A stretch of DNA of 8,734 bases from Micrococcales bacterium (GCA_009783975.1 WRCL01000053.1:1-8734), one strand, 5' to 3'. Counted from the stretch's first letter, positions 1 through 5,401 are shown. A program made the numbers and translations. The notes: generated from the sequence alone by a model not told the origin.

Positions 1-484
1 ACACCGGCGACCGGCGGTACTCGCCTGGGCTCTTCTCCTCTCCGCGCACCCCAGACAACAACGTGGTGTGCACCTGCAGCACCAGGCGCTGGGAGATCGG
101 CAAGGTCTGCGCCAGCTCGTACGCCAGCTGTGTCGCTGCCAGGTACCGCTGCACCTCGCGGACGTCGTCGCCGGACGACTCCTCGTCCACCTCAGCGGTG
201 AACACGTCGGACAACGACGCCTGGGTTCCCTCGATCCGTGAGCTCGCCAGCGCCTCACGCCGCAGGTAGGGCCCGATCAACAGACCCGGGTCCTGGATCA
301 AGGTGCCCAGCCCCTGCAGGTGCCCCAGAGCCGCGTCGGCGTCGGACAGCGCGACCACGACCGCCTGGCTCAGGTCCAGCTGGCGCGGCACAGGTTTGGG
401 CAGGTAGTACGTGAACGCCGCCGGGTTCCCCGGTTCGCGGGTAGGTCCGCCGAACGGGGAGTCCACAAACCTGGTCGCGTCCAT
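1..484 (-). CDS. Fic family protein, N-terminal part (cut by window edge)
   Basis: Fic proteins transfer AMP or a related group onto hydroxyl side chains of target proteins. Only the first 161 codons are visible and the C-terminus lies left of the window. Residues 81-86 read SSRIEG, which fits the inhibitory helix motif (S/T)xxxE(G/N) of Fic proteins with the inhibitory helix N-terminal to the Fic core. It is followed by TQASLSDVF and, near residue 130, by the LPISQRLVLQVH / LLSGVRG / SPGEYR block that normally precedes the catalytic motif. HPFx(D/E)GNGR itself is outside the window, so activity cannot be judged. The start is the ATG at 484-482. TAGCAT lies 6 nt upstream of it, as expected for a leaderless actinobacterial transcript, and no well-spaced Shine-Dalgarno is seen. 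A repeat array sits directly upstream. The family call is secure; the target is unknown. Confidence 0.9.
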   Translation of the reverse strand, partial: MDATRFVDSPFGGPTREPGNPAAFTYYLPKPVPRQLDLSQAVVVALSDADAALGHLQGLGTLIQDPGLLIGPYLRREALASSRIEGTQASLSDVFTAEVDEESSGDDVREVQRYLAATQLAYELAQTLPISQRLVLQVHTTLLSGVRGEEKSPGEYRRSPV

Positions 485-490
485 GCTCCA

Positions 491-496
491 ATGCTA
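491..496 (-). promoter_or_regulatory. candidate -10 element of the leaderless fic promoter
   Basis: On the minus strand TAGCAT (4 of 6 matches to TATAAT) ends 6 nt before the ATG of the partial fic gene, so transcription would start at or next to the start codon. The -35 region would fall in the left arm of the inverted repeat at 504-523, where TTGGAG lies 19 nt upstream, a slightly long spacing. A protein bound to the repeats would therefore cover the promoter. Confidence 0.4.
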
Positions 497-503
497 CCGC
501 CTC

Positions 504-628
504 TGACCTGGGAACCTCCAAGTGAAACCCGGGAAAGTTGGAAGTTCGGGCGTGGGATGCAACCAGACTTGGAAGTTCGGGCAGAACTTCCAAGTCGGAG
601 GGGGTTGTACTTGGAGGTTCCCAGGTCA
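504..628. repeat. array of five TTGGA(A/G)GTTC units in a 20-bp inverted repeat
   Basis: The outer arms 504-523 and 609-628 are perfect 20-bp reverse complements carrying the unit TTGGAGGTTC. Inside lies a 13-bp perfect inverted repeat (566-578 / 584-596, loop GGGCA) of the form GACTTGGAAGTTC. A further unit at 538-551 is an exact 14-bp direct repeat of 569-582, with starts 31 bp apart, about three helical turns. The five units are minus at 504-523, plus at 538-551, plus at 567-582, minus at 584-596 and plus at 609-628. The array ends 7 bp before the candidate -10 of the partial fic gene, so a multi-site operator is the simplest reading. No poly-T run follows the inner hairpin, so it is not a typical terminator. 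Confidence 0.85.
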
Positions 629-745
629 CAGATGTGCCGAGGCTGGCACGGCGGCTTCCTCCACGGCGCGACTCCAGCCCAGCGAGGTCACGGCGACAGC
701 AGTGAGGATGTTGGGGTCGACCTCGGACTGGCCGGTGCGACCCAC
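626..745 (-). pseudogene. short peptide remnant, VDPxxLTAVAV type (copy B)
   Basis: This minus frame can be read from the GTG at 745 to a TGA at 628-626. It carries GQSEVDPNILTAVAV followed by TSLGWSRAVEEAA. Eleven of 15 residues match a second fragment at 2772-2846, and several codons differ only at the third base (GTC/GTG, ACT/ACC, GCT/GCC, GCC/GCT). That pattern points to a formerly translated sequence, not a DNA-level repeat. It lies just downstream of the DUF4303-like gene, in frame with its stop codon, which may be chance. The final codons run into the right arm of the inverted repeat. No parent family is recognised. The spacing of VDPxxL and a following Ala-rich stretch faintly recalls N-termini of type VII secretion substrates, but this is only a guess. 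Confidence 0.35.
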
Positions 746-796
746 GGTTAGACCCGCGATCCGGCGCTGGGGAGCTCTACAGGGCGGTGTGCCGAC

Positions 797-1348
797 CTAC
801 GCGTGGGGCTCCTCGGCAGACGCAACCTCGCCGGTGTCCGCCTCGTGGAGCCACACCGTGAGTGCCTCAGGAGGGTTAAGCCGTCGGGCGTGTCCGAGGT
901 TCATGGCGTCTGGGGGCTGGCTCTCGACGTTGATGACGATGTCAGCTCTGGGTTGGTTGAGCGCGAACAGGCCCTCTGCGTCCAACCGGGCCATCGCGGC
1001 AACCATCGTTTCCGCCCGGAGCGTGAGCTCGGCATAGAAGTCTGCCTCACCCATTTCCCACAGGTCGGGCCTGGCGAAAAACAGACGGTCGACTTCAGCG
1101 AAATACTCCTCGTGCTTGAAACAGTCGTAGGGCGAGTCGGCGTATGACCATTTCAGCCATGGCCGATCGCTGGGAGCCACACGCTCTAAGGCTTCATACG
1201 ACCAGGCGCAGGCCGTGGGAGGGCAGACTCCCTCGAAAATGTTGAGCCCGGCGTAGTAGAAGGTCTCACCATTGCTGAACAGGTCGAGGAATGTCTTGCG
1301 AGCAGCGTCGGCAATGGCATCGACCAGCTGGTCGAACTCACTGCTCAT
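797..1348 (-). CDS. DUF4303-like protein
   Basis: A 183-residue soluble protein with no signal peptide or membrane segment. It resembles the DUF4303 family: an N-terminal helix with DAARKTFLDLF, then FYYAGLNIFEG, PTACAWSYEALER, LKWSYADSPYD, EEYFAEVDRLF, and near the C-terminus a run ending LNPPE. No catalytic residues are obvious and no biochemical role is established that I know of; given the neighbours an accessory or immunity-type role is possible but unproven. The start is placed at the ATG at 1348 because GGAAGGA lies 8 nt upstream of it. A longer version from the ATG at 1375 adds nine residues but lacks a ribosome-binding site. TACGAT at 1392-1397 could be its -10. It follows the truncated hipA gene, whose stop lies at 1368-1370. 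Confidence 0.7.
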   Translation of the reverse strand: MSSEFDQLVDAIADAARKTFLDLFSNGETFYYAGLNIFEGVCPPTACAWSYEALERVAPSDRPWLKWSYADSPYDCFKHEEYFAEVDRLFFARPDLWEMGEADFYAELTLRAETMVAAMARLDAEGLFALNQPRADIVINVESQPPDAMNLGHARRLNPPEALTVWLHEADTGEVASAEEPHA

Positions 1349-1367
1349 CTCCGTATTCCTTCCGCTG

Positions 1368-2003
1368 TCATCCACCCAGAGCCGGATACCGATCGTAGCA
1401 GTGGTCGCAAACCCGCAGGTCGTGCGATGGGCTGCACCCAGCTCGTCGAGCGGTGATCGAGGCTATCATGCCCTCATCATCTGTGGACCCGCCAGCGTCG
1501 ACAAGGTCCCGGATGTCGGCGTCCAAGGACGGTTCACGCAGCATCCGGTCGGTGAGCGCAAGCAGCCGTGGCAGGTCGACCGGACGTGGAACGCCACGTT
1601 CCGAGCCAGCCAGGTACTGGCCGGCCGCGTCGAGGTAGCGCAGCGCTCCTTGGCGCAGCTCGTCGTGCACACCAAGCAGGAAGTCCGAGGGGCCCAGCGT
1701 GCACGGGGTGCGTTGCTCCTCGCGCGCCCGCGCCCGTTCGCCGCGCCGCAAGAGGTTCTGGCCCCACCGGTCCGGGGCGCCGTCAGCCATGGCGGCGAAC
1801 AGGCCCCGCTCGCCGCTGGGAAACGGACCGGTGCGCAGCGGCAAGGCCGGATCGATCGGGTAAGCCCGGGGGTCGGCCAGGTACGTGTCGGCGTAGGTGA
1901 ACACAGCACTCTCGTGGCCGCGTGCCGCAGACAGGCGCAGCGTCCCGACGTCAACCTCATCCCCGGCGGGCAGGACGACCCGGACAGTGACAACCCTGGT
2001 CAT
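1368..2003 (-). pseudogene. hipA: HipA-type kinase, truncated at the P-loop
   Basis: HipA toxins are Ser/Thr kinases that phosphorylate a translation component (glutamyl-tRNA synthetase in E. coli) and induce dormancy. The first ~173 residues are clearly HipA: an N-terminal beta-rich subdomain, FPSGERGLFAAMADGAPDRWGQNLLRR, PSDFLLGVHDELRQGALRY, and DIRDLVDAGGS. Full-length members (about 400-440 residues) continue with a Gly-rich P-loop of the GGARPK type, then the catalytic and metal-binding Asp residues. Here the homology stops at DAGGS, near 1485, and a 38-residue unrelated tail ending PALGG follows before the stop. Both ATP-binding and catalytic parts are therefore absent and kinase activity is not expected. 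The start ATG overlaps the hipB-like stop by 4 bp (ATGA), as in intact hipBA operons. Too long to be a HipS-like stand-alone N-domain, so deletion is the likelier explanation. Confidence 0.85.
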
Positions 2004-2311
2004 CGCGGCCTCGCAAGACGGACCCGCTCAGGCAGGTGCTGCCCAGCGCGCAGGCGCCCGACATCGCTGTTCATAGGGTCAGCAGCATCCACGACGGTGT
2101 CGAGGACCCCCAGGGCTCGCAGGACCCGGACGAGGGTGTCGGTACTCACCGAGGCGCCCGACTCCAGCGCCCGCAGCGTCGGCACGGACACCCCCGCCCG
2201 CTCAGCCAGCAGCTGTTGTGTGACGCCGTTGAGACGCCGCCACGTGCGCAGGTGCTCGCCAAGGTCAGCCAGCGCACGCCTGGCAGCTGCGGGCGTCCGG
2301 TTCTTCACCAC
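2000..2311 (-). CDS. hipB: HipB-type XRE-family antitoxin/repressor
   Basis: A 103-residue protein with a helix-turn-helix of the XRE/Cro type at about residues 16-70: LGEHLRTWRRLNGVTQQLLAERAGVSVPTLRALESG, then STDTLVRVLRALGV. HipB dimers bind operator DNA and neutralise HipA. The C-terminal tail is Arg-rich and ends at the ATGA overlap with hipA. The start is one of two consecutive GTG codons, 2311 or 2308. A perfect AGGAGG at 2318-2313 sits only 1 nt from the first and 4 nt from the second, so 2308 may be used in practice. With the kinase truncated, this is an orphan antitoxin or stand-alone repressor. Confidence 0.85.
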   Translation of the reverse strand: MVKNRTPAAARRALADLGEHLRTWRRLNGVTQQLLAERAGVSVPTLRALESGASVSTDTLVRVLRALGVLDTVVDAADPMNSDVGRLRAGQHLPERVRLARPR

Positions 2312-2314
2312 ACC

Positions 2315-2334
2315 TCCTATGCAAAGAATCCTAT
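2315..2334. promoter_or_regulatory. TCCTAT-N8-TCCTAT direct repeat upstream of hipB
   Basis: Two identical hexamers at 2315-2320 and 2329-2334 (plus-strand reading) are separated by 8 bp. The first overlaps the hipB Shine-Dalgarno and the second overlaps a TAGGAT sequence (2328-2333 region, minus) that could be its -10. E. coli HipB recognises TATCC-N8-GGATA, which has the same spacing but inverted half-sites. A role as hipB operator is inference. An AT-rich run lies further upstream at about 2357-2365. Confidence 0.35.
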
Positions 2335-2396
2335 CGCTTACAGCGTCTAGCGCGCAAAATTTTTGTGTGCTGATCTGGTGCGGCTCGCCGCGCGAT

Positions 2397-2459
2397 CTAC
2401 GGCTGGGTGGTTCTGTACTCCGTCGTAGCTTCCGGGTGCTCGCTGTGCTGGGCGGTCAC
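2397..2459 (-). pseudogene. RelE/ParE-type toxin stump (20 codons)
   Basis: The GTG at 2459 overlaps the antitoxin stop as GTGA, the usual coupling in antitoxin-toxin pairs. The frame then gives a 20-residue peptide containing HPEATTEYR, which resembles the HPxAxxE(Y/L)R start of RelE/ParE toxins, normally followed by an AxxWY helix and about 70 more residues. Here TAG at 2399-2397 ends it after EYRTTQP, and no continuation is apparent in the ~85 bp before hipB. The segment is short and the call rests as much on position as on sequence. Confidence 0.5.
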
Positions 2460-2743
2460 TGGTGCAGGTCAGCCAGGAGCGCGCGGACCCGGGCCTTGGA
2501 CTCCTCGCCACTGACCAGCGTGACACGTCCGCTCTCGATGTCCTCGATGCGGCGACAGAGCTCGTCACGCCGCGCTGCATCCACTGCGCCCTGGTCGATC
2601 TCAGCTTCCTCGCTGTCGAGGCTGAGCAGGGCGTGGTGGACGACGGCAGCACGATCTCGTGGAGCCAACGCGAGAAGCGCCCTCTCAACCTCCGCGACCT
2701 CCGGTGCCATGTATCTAGCGTAGGTGCCGAGAGCGACGCCCAT
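2456..2743 (-). CDS. addiction-module antitoxin, PF09720/TIGR02574-like
   Basis: A 95-residue acidic helical protein. After MAPEV it has the family pattern: VERALLALAPRDRAAVVHHALLSLD, an acidic EEAEID segment, then a helix RRDELCRRIEDIESG and VTLVSGEE, ending in RVRALLADL. Such proteins neutralise RelE/ParE-type RNases or gyrase poisons encoded directly downstream. Two starts are possible. The ATG at 2743 has AGGA 6 nt upstream. The ATG at 2710 gives the usual family N-terminus (MAPEV) and has TACGCT 6 nt upstream, suiting a leaderless transcript. The toxin partner downstream is reduced to a stump, so this is probably a solitary antitoxin. Confidence 0.75.
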   Translation of the reverse strand: MGVALGTYARYMAPEVAEVERALLALAPRDRAAVVHHALLSLDSEEAEIDQGAVDAARRDELCRRIEDIESGRVTLVSGEESKARVRALLADLHQ

Positions 2744-2771
2744 CGATAGTCCTGGGGGATCAACCGGAGGG

Positions 2772-2846
2772 TCACCCGGGCGCGGTGGGAGTCCACCTCA
2801 CAGCGACGGCGGTGAGGGAACTGGGGTCCACCTTGCTCAGGCCCAT
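2772..2846 (-). pseudogene. short peptide remnant, VDPxxLTAVAV type (copy A)
   Basis: Starting from the ATG at 2846 this minus frame reads MGLSKVDPSSLTAVAV and then a proline-rich end to the TGA at 2774-2772. It matches copy B at 626-745 over 15 residues (11 identical) and diverges after AVAV. The frame stays open upstream to 2954 without any recognisable similarity. A purine-rich AAGGAGG lies about 20 nt before the ATG, too far to be a good ribosome-binding site. Together with copy B it looks like leftover ends of a gene family that once occupied the gaps of this island. Parent function unknown. Confidence 0.35.
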
Positions 2847-2988
2847 GTCGCAGATGACGACGGCGGCCTCCTTGGCGGACGCAGTCCTGACGAGACACAA
2901 GGTCGACTCCAGGCTCTGGTAGGATCGCCACGCGGAATAGTTCAACCAGAACACCCCATAGCCCTTGGGGAGGTGCGAGCCGATCTCG

Positions 2989-3094
2989 CGACGCAGCGTC
3001 GTAGCTTATATCAACTGCCCTCCGGTTTCCGGAGTTGGCAGGAAAAGCGCCCGCCTCATAAGCGGGAGAAAGCGCGGGAAACCGCGCTCGACGT
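2989..3094 (+). ncRNA. candidate structured leader RNA with three tandem hairpins
   Basis: Three stable hairpins follow one another in 74 nt before the SDR gene. P1 (3015-3041) pairs CTGCC with GGCAG outside and CTCCGG with CCGGAG inside, with a TTT loop and a 2-nt bulge. P2 (3050-3066) is CCCGC-CTCATAA-GCGGG. P3 (3071-3088) is AGCGCGG-GAAA-CCGCGCT, closed by a GNRA-type tetraloop. CGTCG at 2997-3001 can pair with CGACG at 3089-3093, giving a four-way cloverleaf with P3 stacked on the closing stem. The same CGTCG can instead pair with CGACG at 2989-2993 as a local hairpin, so two exclusive folds exist. P2's loop equals the anticodon loop of methionine tRNAs, but the flanking arms do not make a tRNA. 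Strand, transcription and function are inferred from position only. Confidence 0.4.
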
Positions 3095-3119
3095 CTTTCT
3101 AGGCCAAATCTCGACGTCT
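3087..3119. repeat. CTCGACGTCT direct repeat before the SDR gene
   Basis: The 10-mer CTCGACGTCT occurs at 3087-3096 and again at 3110-3119, 23 bp apart and 7-40 bp ahead of the SDR start. Each copy contains the palindrome GACGTC. It may be a regulator binding site; in RNA it also offers alternative partners for the CGTCG at 2997-3001. Confidence 0.4.
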
Positions 3120-3125
3120 CTTCGG

Positions 3126-4181
3126 GTGGTGACGGTGCGCAGGTGCTACGTGTGCCGCGGGCCGGTCGGCCAGGCCCACGCGCAGTACCCGATGCTGTGC
3201 GGTGACTGCGCGGTGGTGAACCTGGCACACCGTGACCAGCGGGTCGACCTGGAGGGGTACACCGCCCTGGTCACCGGGGCGCGCACCAAGATCGGCTACC
3301 ACACCGCCGTGCGGCTGCTGCGCAACGGGGCCACGGTGCTGGCCACCTCCCGGTTCCCGCGGTCCGCCTGGGCCGCGTACGCCGCCGAACCAGACGTCGG
3401 CGACTGGGCCCACCGGTTGCACCTGTTCGGGCTGGACCTGTTGCGCGTGGACCGGTTGGACGTGTTCGTCGAGCAGGTCTACCAGACCGTTCCCGCCCTG
3501 GACGTGCTGGTCAACAATGCCGCGCAGACCGTCGTCGACGACGGTGCGACCCAGCGGTGGTACGCCGCCGAAGCGGACCTGTCGCGCCGGGCGCTGACCC
3601 AGGCGCCCGCCAGCGACGGCCCGCCCACGCCGGCAGGGCTGGCGGTCATGGCCCCGACAGTCCCTGGCGAGCTGGTGGTCGGGGGTTCGTTGACGCTGTC
3701 GAGCAACGGGCGCAACGCGTGGACCAAGCACAGCACCCAGGTTGACGTCCGCGAGCTGCTGGAGACCCAGCTCATCAACGTCACCGCCCCGTACCTGCTG
3801 GCCACGACTCTCAAACCGCTGCTGGAGGCCAGCGAGCACCCCAACCGGTTCGTCATCAACGTCTCGTCTCTGGAGGGCAAGTTCTCCATCGCCAAGAAGT
3901 CCCCGAAGCACCCGCACACAAACATGGGAAAAGCGGCGCTGAACATGATGACCAAGACGCTGGCCGGCGAGTACCGAAAGTCGGGGATCTTTGTGTACAG
4001 CGTGGACCCCGGCTGGGTTTCTGACCAGTTCCCCGACGACCACCGGGCGCCGCGCCGCGAGCTGCCGCTGGACATGGTCGACGCCGCCGCGCGCATCACC
4101 CACCCCGTCTTCGCCTGGCGTGACGCTGAGAGCCCGCCCACAGGGATCTTCCTCAAGGACTACTCCCCGACGAGCTGGTGA
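3126..4181 (+). CDS. zinc-ribbon SDR-family oxidoreductase-like protein
   Basis: From GTG 3126 the product has 351 residues. An N-terminal zinc ribbon has Cys pairs 7/10 and 25/28 (CYVC and CGDC). A Rossmann SDR domain follows: TGARTKIG at 50-57 (nucleotide-binding loop), SRFP at 75-78, FGLDL at 101-105, NNAAQT at 130-135, Asn218 in LINVTAPYLL, and NVSS at 245-248. In the YxxxK motif the tyrosine is replaced: Thr265-N-M-G-Lys269. The rest, HPHTNMGKAALNMMT, DPGWVSDQ and the ending GIFLKDYSPTSW, fits a distinct zinc-ribbon SDR family as I recall it, where this replacement is usual, so it is probably not a local mutation. About 60 residues are inserted before the Asn218 helix. Classic alcohol-dehydrogenase chemistry is therefore doubtful. 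No ribosome-binding site is seen; GTG 3129 or 3135 are equally possible starts. It overlaps the next gene by 4 bp. Confidence 0.85.
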   Translation: MVTVRRCYVCRGPVGQAHAQYPMLCGDCAVVNLAHRDQRVDLEGYTALVTGARTKIGYHTAVRLLRNGATVLATSRFPRSAWAAYAAEPDVGDWAHRLHLFGLDLLRVDRLDVFVEQVYQTVPALDVLVNNAAQTVVDDGATQRWYAAEADLSRRALTQAPASDGPPTPAGLAVMAPTVPGELVVGGSLTLSSNGRNAWTKHSTQVDVRELLETQLINVTAPYLLATTLKPLLEASEHPNRFVINVSSLEGKFSIAKKSPKHPHTNMGKAALNMMTKTLAGEYRKSGIFVYSVDPGWVSDQFPDDHRAPRRELPLDMVDAAARITHPVFAWRDAESPPTGIFLKDYSPTSW

Positions 4182-5236
4182 GGAACATGTCGCGATCCAC
4201 ACGGCGCCGCAAGGCTGCCAGCGCCCAGAGCGCACAACAACGCCACGCGTTCCAGGCCCGTTGGTACCACAGCCAGGTCTGGCGCAGGTCGGGGAACCTG
4301 CGTCGGTCCCGGGGTGGGGACCGGCGGTCTGTCAGTCCCCAGCCTGAGGCGCTTGGCCTCGCGCTCTTGGCTGCCTGCGACGATGCGTTTCCCCAACTGC
4401 CACCACACTTCGACCGCTATCCGTCTGACGAGCGTCTGCGCCGCACTGCCCAGCAGCCGTTGCGCTGCGACCTGGCGCTCGTCGTACCGAACCTGCGGGT
4501 ACGGCACCGGATCGCTCAAGGTGTGCTTGTGTGCACCATCGACGGTCAGCAGATCGCTCAGGTGGCCGACAACGCGGCGCCGGACGAGACGACGGCGTTC
4601 CTCAGCACGATCCGCGACGCTCTGCGTGCCCGGGTAGAGCAGTTCGTCGGCTGGTCACCACCTGAACGCACTGTGTGGTTGCTGCGCCAGCTCGGTATCA
4701 CGGTGCTGCTCACCGGTCGGCAACACTCGTGGATCCCCTCGCCACAAGTCTGGGTGGTCTCACATCACGCACCATTCGACCAGATCAACCGCCTGCTCCT
4801 GGAGGTGCTGCCAGTTGATCAGTGGTTCCAGTGGATGCCGGACCGCCGGACGGGTTGGGGGTTGCGCTACCAACCCGGCGAGACCGTGTGGAACCAGCTC
4901 GACCTCATGCTGTTCGTGATCCTCGGAATGCCAGTCGCGCCGCTGGTGCGACACAACTCTGCCGACATCGAAGGCTGCTACCGCGAGCTGTGCCGCCTGG
5001 TCGGGTTCGCCGACCGGACCACGCTGCTGCGCAGGTTCGCCCGTCGCGTGCTGACAGACGTCCTGTGGGTCCACGACACCCGCCTGAACTGGTCCTCGCC
5101 GTACGACCCGGACACACACCTGCTCGCCACCGTCAAGACCACCGGCGTCGACCAGGTCCACATCAGTGTCACCCGGACCGGCGCATCAGAACAGTGGGTG
5201 CCCATCTGGTCTGAGCCCTTCTCCACATCCTCCTGA
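4178..5236 (+). CDS. uncharacterised protein coupled to the zinc-ribbon SDR
   Basis: I do not recognise this 352-residue protein. The first ~55 residues are strongly basic (STRRRK, WRRSGNLRRSRGGDRR), suggesting nucleic-acid contact or disorder. The remainder looks globular and rich in Trp, Leu and Arg, with no signal peptide or clear membrane helix. Recurrent points include PHFDRYPSDERLRR, LVVPNLRVRHRI, WLLRQLGITVLLTG, VVSHHAPFDQINRLLLEVLP, QWFQWMPDRRTGW, LMLFVILGMP and RELCRLVGF. The GTG at 4178 overlaps the SDR stop as GTGA, so the two are very likely translated together. The ATG at 4187 is an alternative start, with GAGG only 3-4 nt ahead. It ends 165 bp before the convergent Fic gene. Function is unknown; the tight pairing suggests it works with the SDR. 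Confidence 0.75.
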   Translation: MRNMSRSTRRRKAASAQSAQQRHAFQARWYHSQVWRRSGNLRRSRGGDRRSVSPQPEALGLALLAACDDAFPQLPPHFDRYPSDERLRRTAQQPLRCDLALVVPNLRVRHRIAQGVLVCTIDGQQIAQVADNAAPDETTAFLSTIRDALRARVEQFVGWSPPERTVWLLRQLGITVLLTGRQHSWIPSPQVWVVSHHAPFDQINRLLLEVLPVDQWFQWMPDRRTGWGLRYQPGETVWNQLDLMLFVILGMPVAPLVRHNSADIEGCYRELCRLVGFADRTTLLRRFARRVLTDVLWVHDTRLNWSSPYDPDTHLLATVKTTGVDQVHISVTRTGASEQWVPIWSEPFSTSS

Positions 5237-5240
5237 GCGG

Positions 5241-5264
5241 GACCGCACCAACCGGCGGGCGGTC
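5241..5264. terminator. weak stem-loop between convergent genes
   Basis: GACCGC at 5241-5246 pairs with GCGGTC at 5259-5264 around a 12-nt loop, just after the stop of the unknown gene and 138 bp past the end of the convergent Fic gene. There is no T-run, so it is at best a weak bidirectional terminator. Confidence 0.25.
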
Positions 5265-5360
5265 TCATGCATGGTCTTGGCGCTGACGCCCGAGGACCCG
5301 CCTGGCAACCGCCATCGAACCTTGGCGGACGATGGTGAGCAGTGTGGGGTCGCGGTCACA
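5265..5360 (-). pseudogene. possible third VDPxxLT-type peptide remnant (copy C)
   Basis: In the gap below the Fic gene the minus frame ending at the TGA 5267-5265 reads DRDPTLLTIVRQGSMAVARRVLG. DPxxLT and the following V align with copies A and B, and the DNA shares GACCCCA and CTCAC at the same spacing. The similarity is far weaker than between A and B and could be chance. Nothing else recognisable is present in this 165-bp gap apart from the stem-loop. Confidence 0.2.
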
Positions 5361-5401
5361 ACAGCCGTGGCTCCGACGTGTCCGGCAGAGGCTGAGGCTG
5401 A

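Noticed and set aside
566..596. Rho-independent terminator
   Set aside because: The 13-bp stem is followed by CGGAGGGGG, not a T-run, and no gene ends beside it.
504..628. Miniature transposable element bounded by 20-bp inverted repeats
   Set aside because: No target-site duplication is seen at the ends and the internal units repeat the same motif, which fits an operator array better.
2349..2372. Imperfect palindrome around AAAATTTTT as a terminator
   Set aside because: The arms pair only with G-U wobbles and no gene ends on that strand; it is more likely the AT-rich upstream part of the hipB promoter.
3024..3095. tRNA-Met/Ile2-like gene, from an anticodon arm with loop CTCATAA
   Set aside because: The anticodon arm is perfect, but no 7-bp acceptor stem or normal D-stem forms, and the third arm has a GAAA tetraloop instead of a TTCRANY T-loop.
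2724..3125. Long N-terminal extension of the SDR frame upstream of the zinc ribbon
   Set aside because: The frame is open, but the translation is low-complexity and unlike any family, crosses the hairpin region and overlaps the antitoxin start; similarity begins at the Cys pair.
3099..4235. Long minus-strand open frames opposite the SDR gene
   Set aside because: Antisense shadows of a high-GC gene, with repetitive Gly/Val/Arg/Gln composition and no motifs.
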